From assembly GCA_020632475.1 (NCBI GenBank), contig JACKFM010000003.1:62001-126000 (forward strand): 64,000 bases of DNA, in the 5' to 3' direction. Shown here one piece after another: positions 16,077 to 23,821 of the stretch. Position numbers and translations under genes: made by a program. The notes under the pieces are model-generated. The model had not been told where the DNA came from. It searched no databases and saw only the letters and a list, made by a program, of their open reading frames with translations. The stretch comes from Candidatus Omnitrophota bacterium (GTDB lineage: Bacteria; Omnitrophota; Omnitrophia; Omnitrophales; Aquincolibacteriaceae). The stretch's first letter is position 1. Every line of letters begins with the position of its first letter.

Positions 16077-18782
16077 ATGGCAACAACAGCAATTAAGAAA
16101 AAAAATAAAACGAAAACCAAAGGTGCGGCGGGATCTTCGAAAAAGTCTGCTAAATACGTGTACTTTTTCGGCAGCGGCAAGGCTGAGGGAAATGCCAAGA
16201 TGAAAAGTCTGCTCGGGGGCAAGGGTGCGAACCTGGCCGAAATGACCAGTATCGGAATTCCCGTGCCGGCCGGTTTTACGATTACGACCGAAACCTGTGC
16301 GCAATTCTATGAGCTTGGCAGCCGTTGGCCGCAGGGGCTTGAAGCACAGATCCGTGCCAACATGGCCAAGCTTGAAAAATCAATGGGCGCCAAATTCGGT
16401 GACCGCGATAATCCTTTGCTTGTTTCCGTTCGAAGCGGTGCTGCCGTATCGATGCCTGGAATGATGGACACGGTTTTGAATCTTGGCTTGAACTCTGAAG
16501 TGGTTCAAGGGTTAATTATCAAAACCGAAAATGAACGCTTTGCCTGGGACGCCTACCGTCGTTTTATTCAAATGTTCGGTGATGTGGTGATGAACGTTGA
16601 ACACGAAGTATTTGAACACATCCTTGAAAGTAAAAAAGAACAACTGGGCGTGAAATTGGATACCGAACTGGACCCCAATGATCTCAAGGACATTGTCCGC
16701 CAGTACAAAAAGGCCTATCAGGATCATACCGGGGAGGAATTTCCGAGCGATCCGTATGAGCAGCTGAAAAAATCGATCAATGCCGTATTCGCCTCGTGGA
16801 ATAATCCGCGCGCCAAAAAATATCGTTTACTGAACGAAATTTCAGGTTTAATGGGAACGGCTGTGAACGTGCAGGCGATGGTTTATGGAAATATGGGCAA
16901 TACTTCCGGAACCGGGGTTTGCTTTACGCGTAACCCTTCCACCGGTGAAAATAAATTCTACGGTGAATTTCTTGTGAATGCTCAAGGTGAAGACGTGGTG
17001 GCCGGTATCCGCACGCCGGAGCCCCTTGATCAGATGCAGAAAAAGTGGCCGGATATTTATAAGCAATTGGTGGCCATCCGCGCCCGGCTTGAAAATCACT
17101 ACAAAGACATGCAGGACATCGAATTTACGGTGCAGGAAAAGAAACTTTATCTGCTGCAGACCCGTAACGGAAAAAGAACGGCAGCTGCAGCAGTACGCAT
17201 TGCTGTCGAACTGGTCAAAGAAAAACGGATCGGTCAGAATGAAGCGATTCTGCGTGTCGACCCCAAACAACTGGATCAGTTATTGCACCCGACATTCAAT
17301 CCGAAACAGGCCAAAAAGTGCATCGTTAAAGGTCTGCCGGCTTCACCGGGTGCGGCAACGGGTAAGGTTGTTTTTAATGCTGAAGATGCCGAAAGTTGGG
17401 CGGCAAGCGGCGAGTCAGTTATTTTGGTTCGTATCGAAACGTCTCCGGAAGATATCGGCGGAATGAACGCTGCCAAAGGTATTCTTACGGCCCGCGGCGG
17501 AATGACTTCACACGCGGCTGTGGTTGCACGCGGAATGGGTAAATGCTGCGTTGCCGGTGCAGGTGAGGTGAAGATCGATTATAAAGCCAAACAATTTAGC
17601 GTCGGCGGCGTGACGGTAAAACAGGGTGAGTTTATATCGTTAGACGGAAGTCTTGGTGAAGTTTACCAGGGACAACTTGAAACGATTGAACCTGAGCTTT
17701 CGGGCGATTTCGCTAAATTGATGAAATGGGCGGATCAGACGCGCCGTTTGAAAGTACGTACCAATGCGGATACGCCGCATGATTCTTTGGTGGCCAGAAA
17801 ATTCGGAGCTGAGGGAATCGGACTTTGCCGTACCGAGCATATGTTCTTTGAAGGCGACCGCATTATTGCCGTGCGTGAAATGATTCTGGCCGACAATCAG
17901 GAAGGCAGAGAAAAGGCGTTGGCCAAACTGCTTCCGATTCAGCGTAAGGATTTTGAAGGAATCTTTACGGAGATGAAAGGCCTGCCTGTGACCGTGCGTC
18001 TTTTGGATCCGCCTCTGCACGAGTTCTTACCGCATGAGGAGCAGAACCAGAAAGAAATGGCCGGTGTCATGAACGTATCGGTGGATGTCATTCGTCATAA
18101 GGTGGCAAGCCTCCATGAGTTCAACCCGATGCTAGGTCATCGCGGATGCCGTCTTGGAATTAGTTTCCCGGAAATTTACAAGATGCAGGCCAGAGCGATT
18201 ATTGAAGCGGCCTGTAATGTGAAGAAAAAAGGCCTTAAAGTGCTTCCGGAAATCATGATTCCGCTGGTGGGAATGAAAAAGGAACTCGATCTTTTGAAAC
18301 AGGATATTGAAGACGTGATTGCTGATGTCTTTGAATCTAAAAAGACCAAGGTTCCTTATATGATCGGAACCATGATTGAAATTCCGCGTGCAGCTCTGAC
18401 CGCCGATAAAATTGCCGAGACGGCCCAGTTCTTTTCGTTTGGGACCAATGACTTGACGCAGATGGGTCTTGGCTTTTCGCGTGACGATGCCGGCTCGTTC
18501 CTGGGGGCTTATCTTGAGAAGGGGATTTTTGAAAAAGACCCCTTTCAAAGTATTGACCAGGAGGGGATCGGATATTTAATTCAACTTGGAGTCGAAAAAG
18601 GCCGTAAAGTAAGACCTGATTTGAAAATAGGTATCTGCGGAGAACACGGCGGAGACCCTGCATCGGTCAATTTTTGCCATAACGTGGGAATGAATTATGT
18701 CAGTTGTTCTCCGTACAGGGTTCCGATTGCCCGCCTTGCCGCTGCACAGGCTGTTATTCGGGAAAAACAAAAGAAGAAATAA
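16077..18782 (+). CDS. ppdK: Pyruvate, phosphate dikinase
   Basis: Interconverts pyruvate + ATP + Pi with PEP + AMP + PPi, used in gluconeogenesis or in PPi-linked glycolysis. The start at 16077 is chosen because AAGGAG sits six bases before it; an in-frame ATG at 16059 would place that ribosome site inside the gene. Residues 2-25 are an unusual Lys-rich extension. The ATP-grasp domain begins around FGSGKAEGNAKMKSLLGGKG. The phosphohistidine is His479 in GGMTSHAAVVARGMGK. The C-terminal PEP domain ends with CGEHGGDP. The 901-residue length is normal. A strong terminator hairpin follows at 18821. Confidence 0.97.
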   Translation: MATTAIKKKNKTKTKGAAGSSKKSAKYVYFFGSGKAEGNAKMKSLLGGKGANLAEMTSIGIPVPAGFTITTETCAQFYELGSRWPQGLEAQIRANMAKLEKSMGAKFGDRDNPLLVSVRSGAAVSMPGMMDTVLNLGLNSEVVQGLIIKTENERFAWDAYRRFIQMFGDVVMNVEHEVFEHILESKKEQLGVKLDTELDPNDLKDIVRQYKKAYQDHTGEEFPSDPYEQLKKSINAVFASWNNPRAKKYRLLNEISGLMGTAVNVQAMVYGNMGNTSGTGVCFTRNPSTGENKFYGEFLVNAQGEDVVAGIRTPEPLDQMQKKWPDIYKQLVAIRARLENHYKDMQDIEFTVQEKKLYLLQTRNGKRTAAAAVRIAVELVKEKRIGQNEAILRVDPKQLDQLLHPTFNPKQAKKCIVKGLPASPGAATGKVVFNAEDAESWAASGESVILVRIETSPEDIGGMNAAKGILTARGGMTSHAAVVARGMGKCCVAGAGEVKIDYKAKQFSVGGVTVKQGEFISLDGSLGEVYQGQLETIEPELSGDFAKLMKWADQTRRLKVRTNADTPHDSLVARKFGAEGIGLCRTEHMFFEGDRIIAVREMILADNQEGREKALAKLLPIQRKDFEGIFTEMKGLPVTVRLLDPPLHEFLPHEEQNQKEMAGVMNVSVDVIRHKVASLHEFNPMLGHRGCRLGISFPEIYKMQARAIIEAACNVKKKGLKVLPEIMIPLVGMKKELDLLKQDIEDVIADVFESKKTKVPYMIGTMIEIPRAALTADKIAETAQFFSFGTNDLTQMGLGFSRDDAGSFLGAYLEKGIFEKDPFQSIDQEGIGYLIQLGVEKGRKVRPDLKIGICGEHGGDPASVNFCHNVGMNYVSCSPYRVPIARLAAAQAVIREKQKKK

Positions 18783-18820
18783 GGGCAGTTTCTACAGAAA
18801 AACCGATGCAATGTGAAGGC

Positions 18821-18859
18821 TTTTTGCGGAAGACCCATAGCGGGTCTTCCGCAAAAAGT
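18821..18859 (+). terminator. Bidirectional-looking intrinsic terminator after ppdK
   Basis: A 17-bp perfect stem CTTTTTGCGGAAGACCC with a five-base loop, the right arm ending in AAAAAG. On the + strand the transcript ends the stem with A-rich rather than U-rich sequence, but the following TTTCTTTCTGT supplies some U. On the - strand the flanking bases give a similar stem. It separates ppdK from rpoD. Confidence 0.75.
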
Positions 18860-18885
18860 TTCTTTCTGTAAAATTCAAAAAGCAT

Positions 18886-20124
18886 ATGGCAAAAAAGAAA
18901 AAAGCTAAAAAAAAACGGATCGTAAAAAAAACTGCGAAAACCCGTTCGTCGGCTAAAAAAAAGACCAAGAAGAAAAAACAGTCTCCTGCACGCAAACGGG
19001 TGAAAAAGAAGCTCGCGTCTAAATCGAAGCGGAAACCCAAAAAACAACCCGCGGTCAAAAAGAAATCCACTCCCCCGAAAAAGACTTCGCAAAAAAAGAC
19101 ATCCGGAAGCAAGGATGAGTCTAAAAAAGAAAAAGACATCAATCTTTTAGGCGAGGGCGATATTAAGGCGCTGCTTGAAACAGAGGAGATCCTCGAAGCC
19201 CCGCAGGAACGCCGGAAAAAGCGTAGGGACAGCGAAGAGTACGCTTCAAACGATAAGGAAAACGCATCGGACCAAACGCTCGACCGGACACCGATGAAAA
19301 TTTATCTGACTCAGATCGAATCGATTCCTCTCCTGACTCCTGATGAAGAAATCTCTTTGGCTGAAAAAGTGCAATCCGGAAAGCAGGGGGCACAACAGGC
19401 CCGGCAGCACATGATCCGCTCGAATTTACGCCTGGTGATTTCAATTGCAAAACGTTACAGCAATATGGGGCTTGCCTTTTCGGATTTGGTGGAAGAGGGC
19501 AATATCGGGTTGATGCGGGCCGTTGAAAAATTTAATCCCGAACGCGGTTATCGTTTTTCAACTTATGCTTCCTGGTGGATTAAACAGGCGATTATGCGTG
19601 CGCTTTCCAATCAGGGTAAGACAATCCGTATTCCCGTTTATATGTATGACATCATTTCTAAATGGCGTAAGGTGCGTGACGGATTGATGCAGAAACTCGA
19701 CCGGATGCCGACGCATAAGGAAATTGCAAGCTATATGGATATCCCCGTGCAAAAGGTGCAGGAAATCGAAAATATTGCGGGTCGCCCGAGCTCTTTAAAT
19801 GCACCGATCAGCCTGGACGGAACGGCCGAACTGGTCGATGTGATTCCCGATGATGTCGCTCACAGTCCCGAGTCTCAGATGGAAGAAACGCTCAAAAACG
19901 AACGCATTCGTCAGTATCTGGAAGGCCTGGATGATCGTGAAAAACGAATTGTGATTTTGCGTTTTGGTTTAGGCTCCGAGGAGTCGCACACTCTGGAAGA
20001 GGTGGCCCAACAGTTTGGAATTACCCGTGAACGTGTCCGTCAGATTGAAGCAATCGCAATTAAAAAAATCCGCGAACGTGTTTCAGTTGAAAATGAAAGC
20101 TTTGATGACTATATGGGAACCTGA
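18886..20124 (+). CDS. rpoD: Primary-type sigma-70 factor with a lysine-rich N-terminal tail
   Basis: RNA polymerase sigma subunit. Region 1.2 starts at DRTPMKIYLTQIESIPLLT (residue ~133). Region 2 contains RSNLRLVISIAKRY and FSTYASWWIKQAI (-10 recognition). Region 3 follows, and region 4 has EEVAQQFGITRERVRQIE, the -35-binding helix-turn-helix. These motifs are those of a housekeeping (RpoD/SigA) factor; at 412 residues it lacks the large non-conserved insert of proteobacterial RpoD. Residues 2-80 are striking: 40 of the first 80 residues are Lys or Arg, in a histone-H1-like Lys/Ala/Pro/Ser mix where region 1.1 would normally be acidic. The apt gene follows closely. No dnaG lies upstream. 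Confidence 0.95.
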   Translation: MAKKKKAKKKRIVKKTAKTRSSAKKKTKKKKQSPARKRVKKKLASKSKRKPKKQPAVKKKSTPPKKTSQKKTSGSKDESKKEKDINLLGEGDIKALLETEEILEAPQERRKKRRDSEEYASNDKENASDQTLDRTPMKIYLTQIESIPLLTPDEEISLAEKVQSGKQGAQQARQHMIRSNLRLVISIAKRYSNMGLAFSDLVEEGNIGLMRAVEKFNPERGYRFSTYASWWIKQAIMRALSNQGKTIRIPVYMYDIISKWRKVRDGLMQKLDRMPTHKEIASYMDIPVQKVQEIENIAGRPSSLNAPISLDGTAELVDVIPDDVAHSPESQMEETLKNERIRQYLEGLDDREKRIVILRFGLGSEESHTLEEVAQQFGITRERVRQIEAIAIKKIRERVSVENESFDDYMGT

Positions 20125-20165
20125 GATGACTATTCTGATTAATCATTTCTCAACAGGGCAATGCG

Positions 20166-20693
20166 ATGACAATTAATGCAACAGATTTAAAATCCATTAT
20201 TCGAGATGTCCCCGATTTTCCCAAGAAGGGAATTATCTTCAAAGATATTACCCCTTTGTTAAAAGATGCCCAGGCTCTTCAAAGAGCGGTTGATGAGCTT
20301 GCCGTTAATTTTGAGGATAAGAAGGTGGATTACGTTTTGGGTATTGAGTCCCGGGGATTTATTTTTAGCCCGGTTTTGGCCTATAAAATGAATGCCGGGT
20401 TTATTCCTGTCCGCAAAAAAGGCAAGCTTCCGGCCAAGACCGAAGAGATCGCATATGCGCTTGAGTATGGCGAGGCTGTTTTGGAAATCCATAGCGATGC
20501 TTTAGAGAAGGGCTCGCGGGTACTGATCGTTGACGATTTGCTGGCGACCGGGGGAACGGCTTTGGCTGCGGCAAAACTTGTTGAAAGACTTGGCGGGACG
20601 GTCGTCGGGATTGGTTTTTTGATTGAGCTTGAATTCCTCAAAGGCCGTGAAAAAATCTCATCGTTTGACATCCATTCTTTGATCCGGTATTAA
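20166..20693 (+). CDS. apt: Adenine phosphoribosyltransferase
   Basis: Purine-salvage enzyme making AMP from adenine and PRPP. The 175-residue length is standard. The N-terminal IRDVPDFPKKGIIFKDITPLL is a family signature (IRDVPDFPKKGI quoted as the key part), GIESRGFIF forms the PPi loop region, and VLIVDDLLATGGTALAA is the PRPP-binding motif. It begins 41 bases after rpoD and may be co-transcribed with it. Its last 30 bases contain the promoter proposed for the downstream tRNA-Arg. Confidence 0.96.
   Translation: MTINATDLKSIIRDVPDFPKKGIIFKDITPLLKDAQALQRAVDELAVNFEDKKVDYVLGIESRGFIFSPVLAYKMNAGFIPVRKKGKLPAKTEEIAYALEYGEAVLEIHSDALEKGSRVLIVDDLLATGGTALAAAKLVERLGGTVVGIGFLIELEFLKGREKISSFDIHSLIRY
20665..20693 (+). 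promoter_or_regulatory. Promoter for tRNA-Arg inside the 3' end of apt
   Basis: A perfect TTGACA, 17-base spacer and TATTAA, overlapping the final codons of apt. Transcription would start near 20700, about 23 bases before the mature tRNA 5' end, a usual distance for a tRNA precursor. Confidence 0.55.
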
Positions 20694-20722
20694 TCCAATA
20701 AACAGAATTTAAGATATTTTAC

Positions 20723-20799
20723 GCCCCCATAGCTCAATTGGATAGAGCGACGGTTTCCTAAACCGTAGGTTGTGCGTTCAATCCGCGCTGGGGGCACCA
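20723..20799 (+). tRNA. tRNA-Arg (anticodon CCT)
   Basis: 77 bases, complete cloverleaf. The acceptor stem GCCCCCA/TGGGGGC is perfect, D-arm AGCTC..GAGC, anticodon stem ACGGT/ACCGT with loop TTCCTAA (anticodon 20757-20759), T-loop TTCAATC, discriminator A and an encoded CCA end. It reads AGG codons. Confidence 0.97.
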
Positions 20800-20817
20800 A
20801 TTTAATTAAGAATTAAA

Positions 20818-20838
20818 AATCCCGAAGACATCGGGATT
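20818..20838 (+). terminator. Hairpin after tRNA-Arg
   Basis: AATCCCGA and TCGGGATT form an 8-bp stem around AGACA, nineteen bases past the tRNA end. There is no long T-run, so it may be a weak terminator or a processing signal. The next gene starts ten bases later. Confidence 0.45.
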
Positions 20839-20848
20839 CGTAGTCACC

Positions 20849-21415
20849 ATGCCTTCAAAAACAAATATTCTTAAAGCACAACTGCGACAGAAAATTCGTT
20901 TAAAGCTTCAGCGATTGACCGCAGTGCAGAAAAAAAACAAGAGCCTGAAAATTAATCGCAAGTTGTGTCGCCACAGAGCTTTTAAAACGGCTGTTAAAAT
21001 TTTATTTTACGCCGCGTTGCCTTCCGAGGCAGATTTGAAAGAATCGATCAGGGCAGCCCTGAAGCAGGGAAGGCAAGTTTATTTGCCGAGTATCAAACCC
21101 AAAACTCATCAGCTTGAAGTTTTTAGAATTAAAAATCTTCACAAGGACCTGCGGCCGGGGCCTTTTTCAATTATGGAACCGAAGCGTTACCGGTCACGAC
21201 GTGCGAATGCGGCGGAATTGGATCTTGTCATTGTCCCGGGGCTGGGGTTCACACGTCTCGGCCGGCGCTTGGGCCGCGGGGCCGGTTATTATGACCGTTT
21301 TCTTGCCAGGGCACACCGGGTTAAAAAAATGGGTGTGGCCTACCGTGAGCAAATATGTGCAAAGATTCCGGCAGCGGCCCATGATGTTCAAATGGATGAA
21401 ATAATTACGGATTGA
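20849..21415 (+). CDS. 5-formyltetrahydrofolate cyclo-ligase
   Basis: 188 residues. The family signature lies near the C-terminus: VPGLGFTRLGRRLGRGAGYYDRFL (key part GRRLGRGAGYYDRFL), which forms the ATP and folate site. The basic N-terminal helix (KAQLRQKIRLKLQRL) is also typical. The enzyme converts 5-formyl-THF to 5,10-methenyl-THF using ATP, returning the inhibitory folate to the one-carbon pool. Its stop overlaps the possible TTG start of xseA, so translation of the two is probably linked. In many bacteria this gene is near 6S RNA; no 6S-like structure was recognised here. Confidence 0.9.
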   Translation: MPSKTNILKAQLRQKIRLKLQRLTAVQKKNKSLKINRKLCRHRAFKTAVKILFYAALPSEADLKESIRAALKQGRQVYLPSIKPKTHQLEVFRIKNLHKDLRPGPFSIMEPKRYRSRRANAAELDLVIVPGLGFTRLGRRLGRGAGYYDRFLARAHRVKKMGVAYREQICAKIPAAAHDVQMDEIITD

Positions 21416-21417
21416 TA

Positions 21418-22671
21418 ATGGATCTTCCCTTCACTTCTAAATTAGATCAGGATCAGGACAAAAGAATTTATACGGTTTCTCAGATTAATCGTGAGATTCG
21501 TATGATTCTGGAAACACGCTTTGCCCAGTTTTGGATCGAAGGTGAGGTTTCCAACTTTAAACATCACAGCTCCGGACATATGTACTTTTCACTCAAAGAC
21601 AATTCTTCGCAAATCGGAGCGGTTTTTTTTAGCCGATACAACCGAGCCTTGAAATTTCAATTAAAAGATGGTCTTAAAGTGATTGCTTTTGGGCGTATTT
21701 CGCTTTATGAGCCGCGTGGCCAATATCAGGTTTATGTTGAGCGCATTGAACCCAAAGGGGTGGGGGCGCTTCAACTGGCTTTTTTGCAGTTGAAAGAAAA
21801 GCTTGAGAAAGAAGGGCTTTTTGATCCCCGTCACAAGAAACAGATTCCTCGTTTTCCGGCGTGTGTGGGGCTTGTGACCTCGCCGACCGGCGCGGCGATT
21901 CGCGATATTTTAAACGTTATCGGAAGGCGTTTTAAGAATACACGGATTTTGCTTTATCCCGTTAAAGTTCAGGGAGAGGGGGCGGCCTCAGAAATTGCTG
22001 AGGCCATTGGTCAAATGAATGTGTTCAATGAAGCCGATGTGTTGATTGTGGGCCGTGGCGGCGGGAGTCTTGAAGATTTATGGGCCTTTAATGAGGAAGT
22101 GGTCGCGCGGGCGGTCTTTGATTCCAAGATCCCGGTGATTTCGGCGGTCGGTCATGAAATTGATTGGACCATCAGTGATCTGGTGGCAGACTTGCGTGCA
22201 CCGACGCCTTCGGCAGCGGCCGAATTAGTTGTGCAAAACAGTGAAGAACTGTTAAAAAGATTAAGTGATTTTGGGATGCGCATGCGTTATAGTGTGCAGA
22301 ATCTTCTCAGGAGCAAACGTCAGAAACTGCAGGCATTGACATCCGGTTATGCGTTTGAACAGCCCCGTATTCTTGTCGATCAGTTCTCGCAGCGGTTGGA
22401 TGAGATTTTTAGACAATTAAACCGTGATTTGACCTCGGTATTAAAGCAAAAGCAGCATGATCTAGCCTCCTTGGCCGGACGTCTGCAGGCACTCAGCCCG
22501 CTTGCAATTTTGAGCCGGGGGTATTCATTGACTTTTTCCGAAGACGGCTCGTTGGTCAAGACGGTCCGTAAAATCCGTCAGGGGGAAATGATCAGGACCC
22601 GGCTTTACGACGGAACGGTCGAGTCCAAGATTACGAAGATTGAAAAAAAAGAGAATGAAAGTGAGGAGTGA
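21418..22671 (+). CDS. xseA: Exodeoxyribonuclease VII large subunit
   Basis: Catalytic subunit of ExoVII, which degrades single-stranded DNA from either end. An N-terminal OB fold carries WIEGEVSNFKHHSSGHMYFSLKD (core EGEVSNFKHHSSGHMYF). The central nuclease domain shows GLVTSPTGAAIRDI, VGRGGGSLEDLWAFNEE and VISAVGHEIDWTISD, all conserved. A long helical region then ends in the LSRGYSLTF motif. The ATG at 21418 is used; a TTG two codons earlier overlaps the previous stop and is also possible. xseB follows directly. Confidence 0.95.
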   Translation: MDLPFTSKLDQDQDKRIYTVSQINREIRMILETRFAQFWIEGEVSNFKHHSSGHMYFSLKDNSSQIGAVFFSRYNRALKFQLKDGLKVIAFGRISLYEPRGQYQVYVERIEPKGVGALQLAFLQLKEKLEKEGLFDPRHKKQIPRFPACVGLVTSPTGAAIRDILNVIGRRFKNTRILLYPVKVQGEGAASEIAEAIGQMNVFNEADVLIVGRGGGSLEDLWAFNEEVVARAVFDSKIPVISAVGHEIDWTISDLVADLRAPTPSAAAELVVQNSEELLKRLSDFGMRMRYSVQNLLRSKRQKLQALTSGYAFEQPRILVDQFSQRLDEIFRQLNRDLTSVLKQKQHDLASLAGRLQALSPLAILSRGYSLTFSEDGSLVKTVRKIRQGEMIRTRLYDGTVESKITKIEKKENESEE

Positions 22672-22673
22672 AT

Positions 22674-22991
22674 ATGTCCGGAGAATTGTCTTTCGAAAAA
22701 TCGCTTGAGAAACTGGAGAAGATTGTAGATGATCTGGAGTCCGGTGACATTACGCTGGATGAAGCCCTGAAGAAATATGAAGAGGGGATCAAGCTTTCAG
22801 GGGCCTGTCAGGACCGGCTTTCTAAGGCTGAGAAAAAAATAGAAATGCTTTCGAAGTCGGCTACCGGCCAGTTAAAAAAAGAACCCTTTGAACTCGAAGA
22901 AACCGAAAAACCGTCATCCTCACCCGTAAAGAGGCGCAAGGTGAAAGACGTACAGGAAGATGAGGATGGTGATGGAGATCTGCTCATTTGA
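22674..22991 (+). CDS. xseB: Exodeoxyribonuclease VII small subunit
   Basis: 105 residues. The N-terminal two-helix hairpin SFEKSLEKLEKIVDDLESG..LDEALKKYEEGIKL is the XseB family signature (core LEKLEKIVDDLESG); many copies of it wrap one XseA. The C-terminal ~45 residues are a charged, acidic extension (EDEDGDGD) longer than in most XseB proteins. A GAGGAG ribosome site five bases before the ATG at 22674 fixes the start. It overlaps the following ispA start by four bases. Confidence 0.93.
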   Translation: MSGELSFEKSLEKLEKIVDDLESGDITLDEALKKYEEGIKLSGACQDRLSKAEKKIEMLSKSATGQLKKEPFELEETEKPSSSPVKRRKVKDVQEDEDGDGDLLI

Positions 22992-23821
22992 ATTACCAGG
23001 ACTATTTTAAAAACTATTTAGATTTGATTGAACCGGCTCTGGAAGATTTTATTCCGGGGCGTGAGATGCGTCCGGCGGTGCTGCATGAGGCCATGCGCTA
23101 TGCGGTATTCTCCGGCGGAAAACGTTTCAGACCGGTGCTGACTCTTGCTGCCTGTGAGGCTGCCGGAGGCAATGTCGGCGAGGCGCTTATTCCGGCATGT
23201 TCCATTGAATTGATTCATTGCTATTCACTGGTGCAGGATGATTTACCGGCTCTGGATAATGATGATATGCGCCGCGGAAAACCGACCTGTCATAAGAAAT
23301 TCGGTGAGGATATTGCCATTCTTGCCAGTGACGGGCTTTTAACCGCGGCGCTGCAGATTTTAGGGCGTGTCCGGCCGGCGGAGAGGGCTGTGCGCTTGCT
23401 TGAGGAGATATCGACGTCTGCTGGGACTTGTGGTATGATTGGCGGTCAAGCCGCTGATTTGGCGGCTCAGCATCAGGACATGGATTTGCCGATGCTTGAT
23501 TATATCAGCATCCATAAAACAGGAAAGCTGATCAAGGCCTGTGCCGTCAGCGGAGCGATTGCCGCAAATGCTGATCCGGAGACGATGAAGCGCATTCTCC
23601 ATTACGGCGAATCAATCGGTTTAGCCTTTCAGTTGGTCGATGATTTGCTTGACGGCGACGGTTATATGCGCCATATGAAGGCCAAGGAGCTGGAAGAAAA
23701 TATCCGCGATCTGATGGCTAAGGCCAAGAAAGAGATCAAACCCTTTGCCGAGAAATCGGAAAAATTAAACTATCTTATTGATTTTCTAATTAACAGGATC
23801 CCCGGAGAGACTTGTGCTTAA
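22988..23821 (+). CDS. ispA: Farnesyl/geranylgeranyl diphosphate synthase
   Basis: Polyprenyl synthase that condenses IPP with DMAPP/GPP. The first Asp-rich motif is DDLPALDNDDMRRGKPT, the second DDLLD in LAFQLVDDLLDGDGY, with GMIGGQAADL between them. The start is a TTG overlapping the xseB stop, with GGAG about ten bases upstream; no ATG is available near the conserved N-terminus. 277 residues is slightly short because the segment after the second Asp motif is trimmed. Product chain length cannot be read with confidence. It lies in the classic xseB-ispA-dxs order known from E. coli. Confidence 0.92.
   Translation: MNYQDYFKNYLDLIEPALEDFIPGREMRPAVLHEAMRYAVFSGGKRFRPVLTLAACEAAGGNVGEALIPACSIELIHCYSLVQDDLPALDNDDMRRGKPTCHKKFGEDIAILASDGLLTAALQILGRVRPAERAVRLLEEISTSAGTCGMIGGQAADLAAQHQDMDLPMLDYISIHKTGKLIKACAVSGAIAANADPETMKRILHYGESIGLAFQLVDDLLDGDGYMRHMKAKELEENIRDLMAKAKKEIKPFAEKSEKLNYLIDFLINRIPGETCA

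Noticed and set aside
16848..17270. Antisense open frame within ppdK
   Set aside because: Lies wholly opposite conserved PPDK sequence and shows no protein-family signal; a shadow of codon usage.
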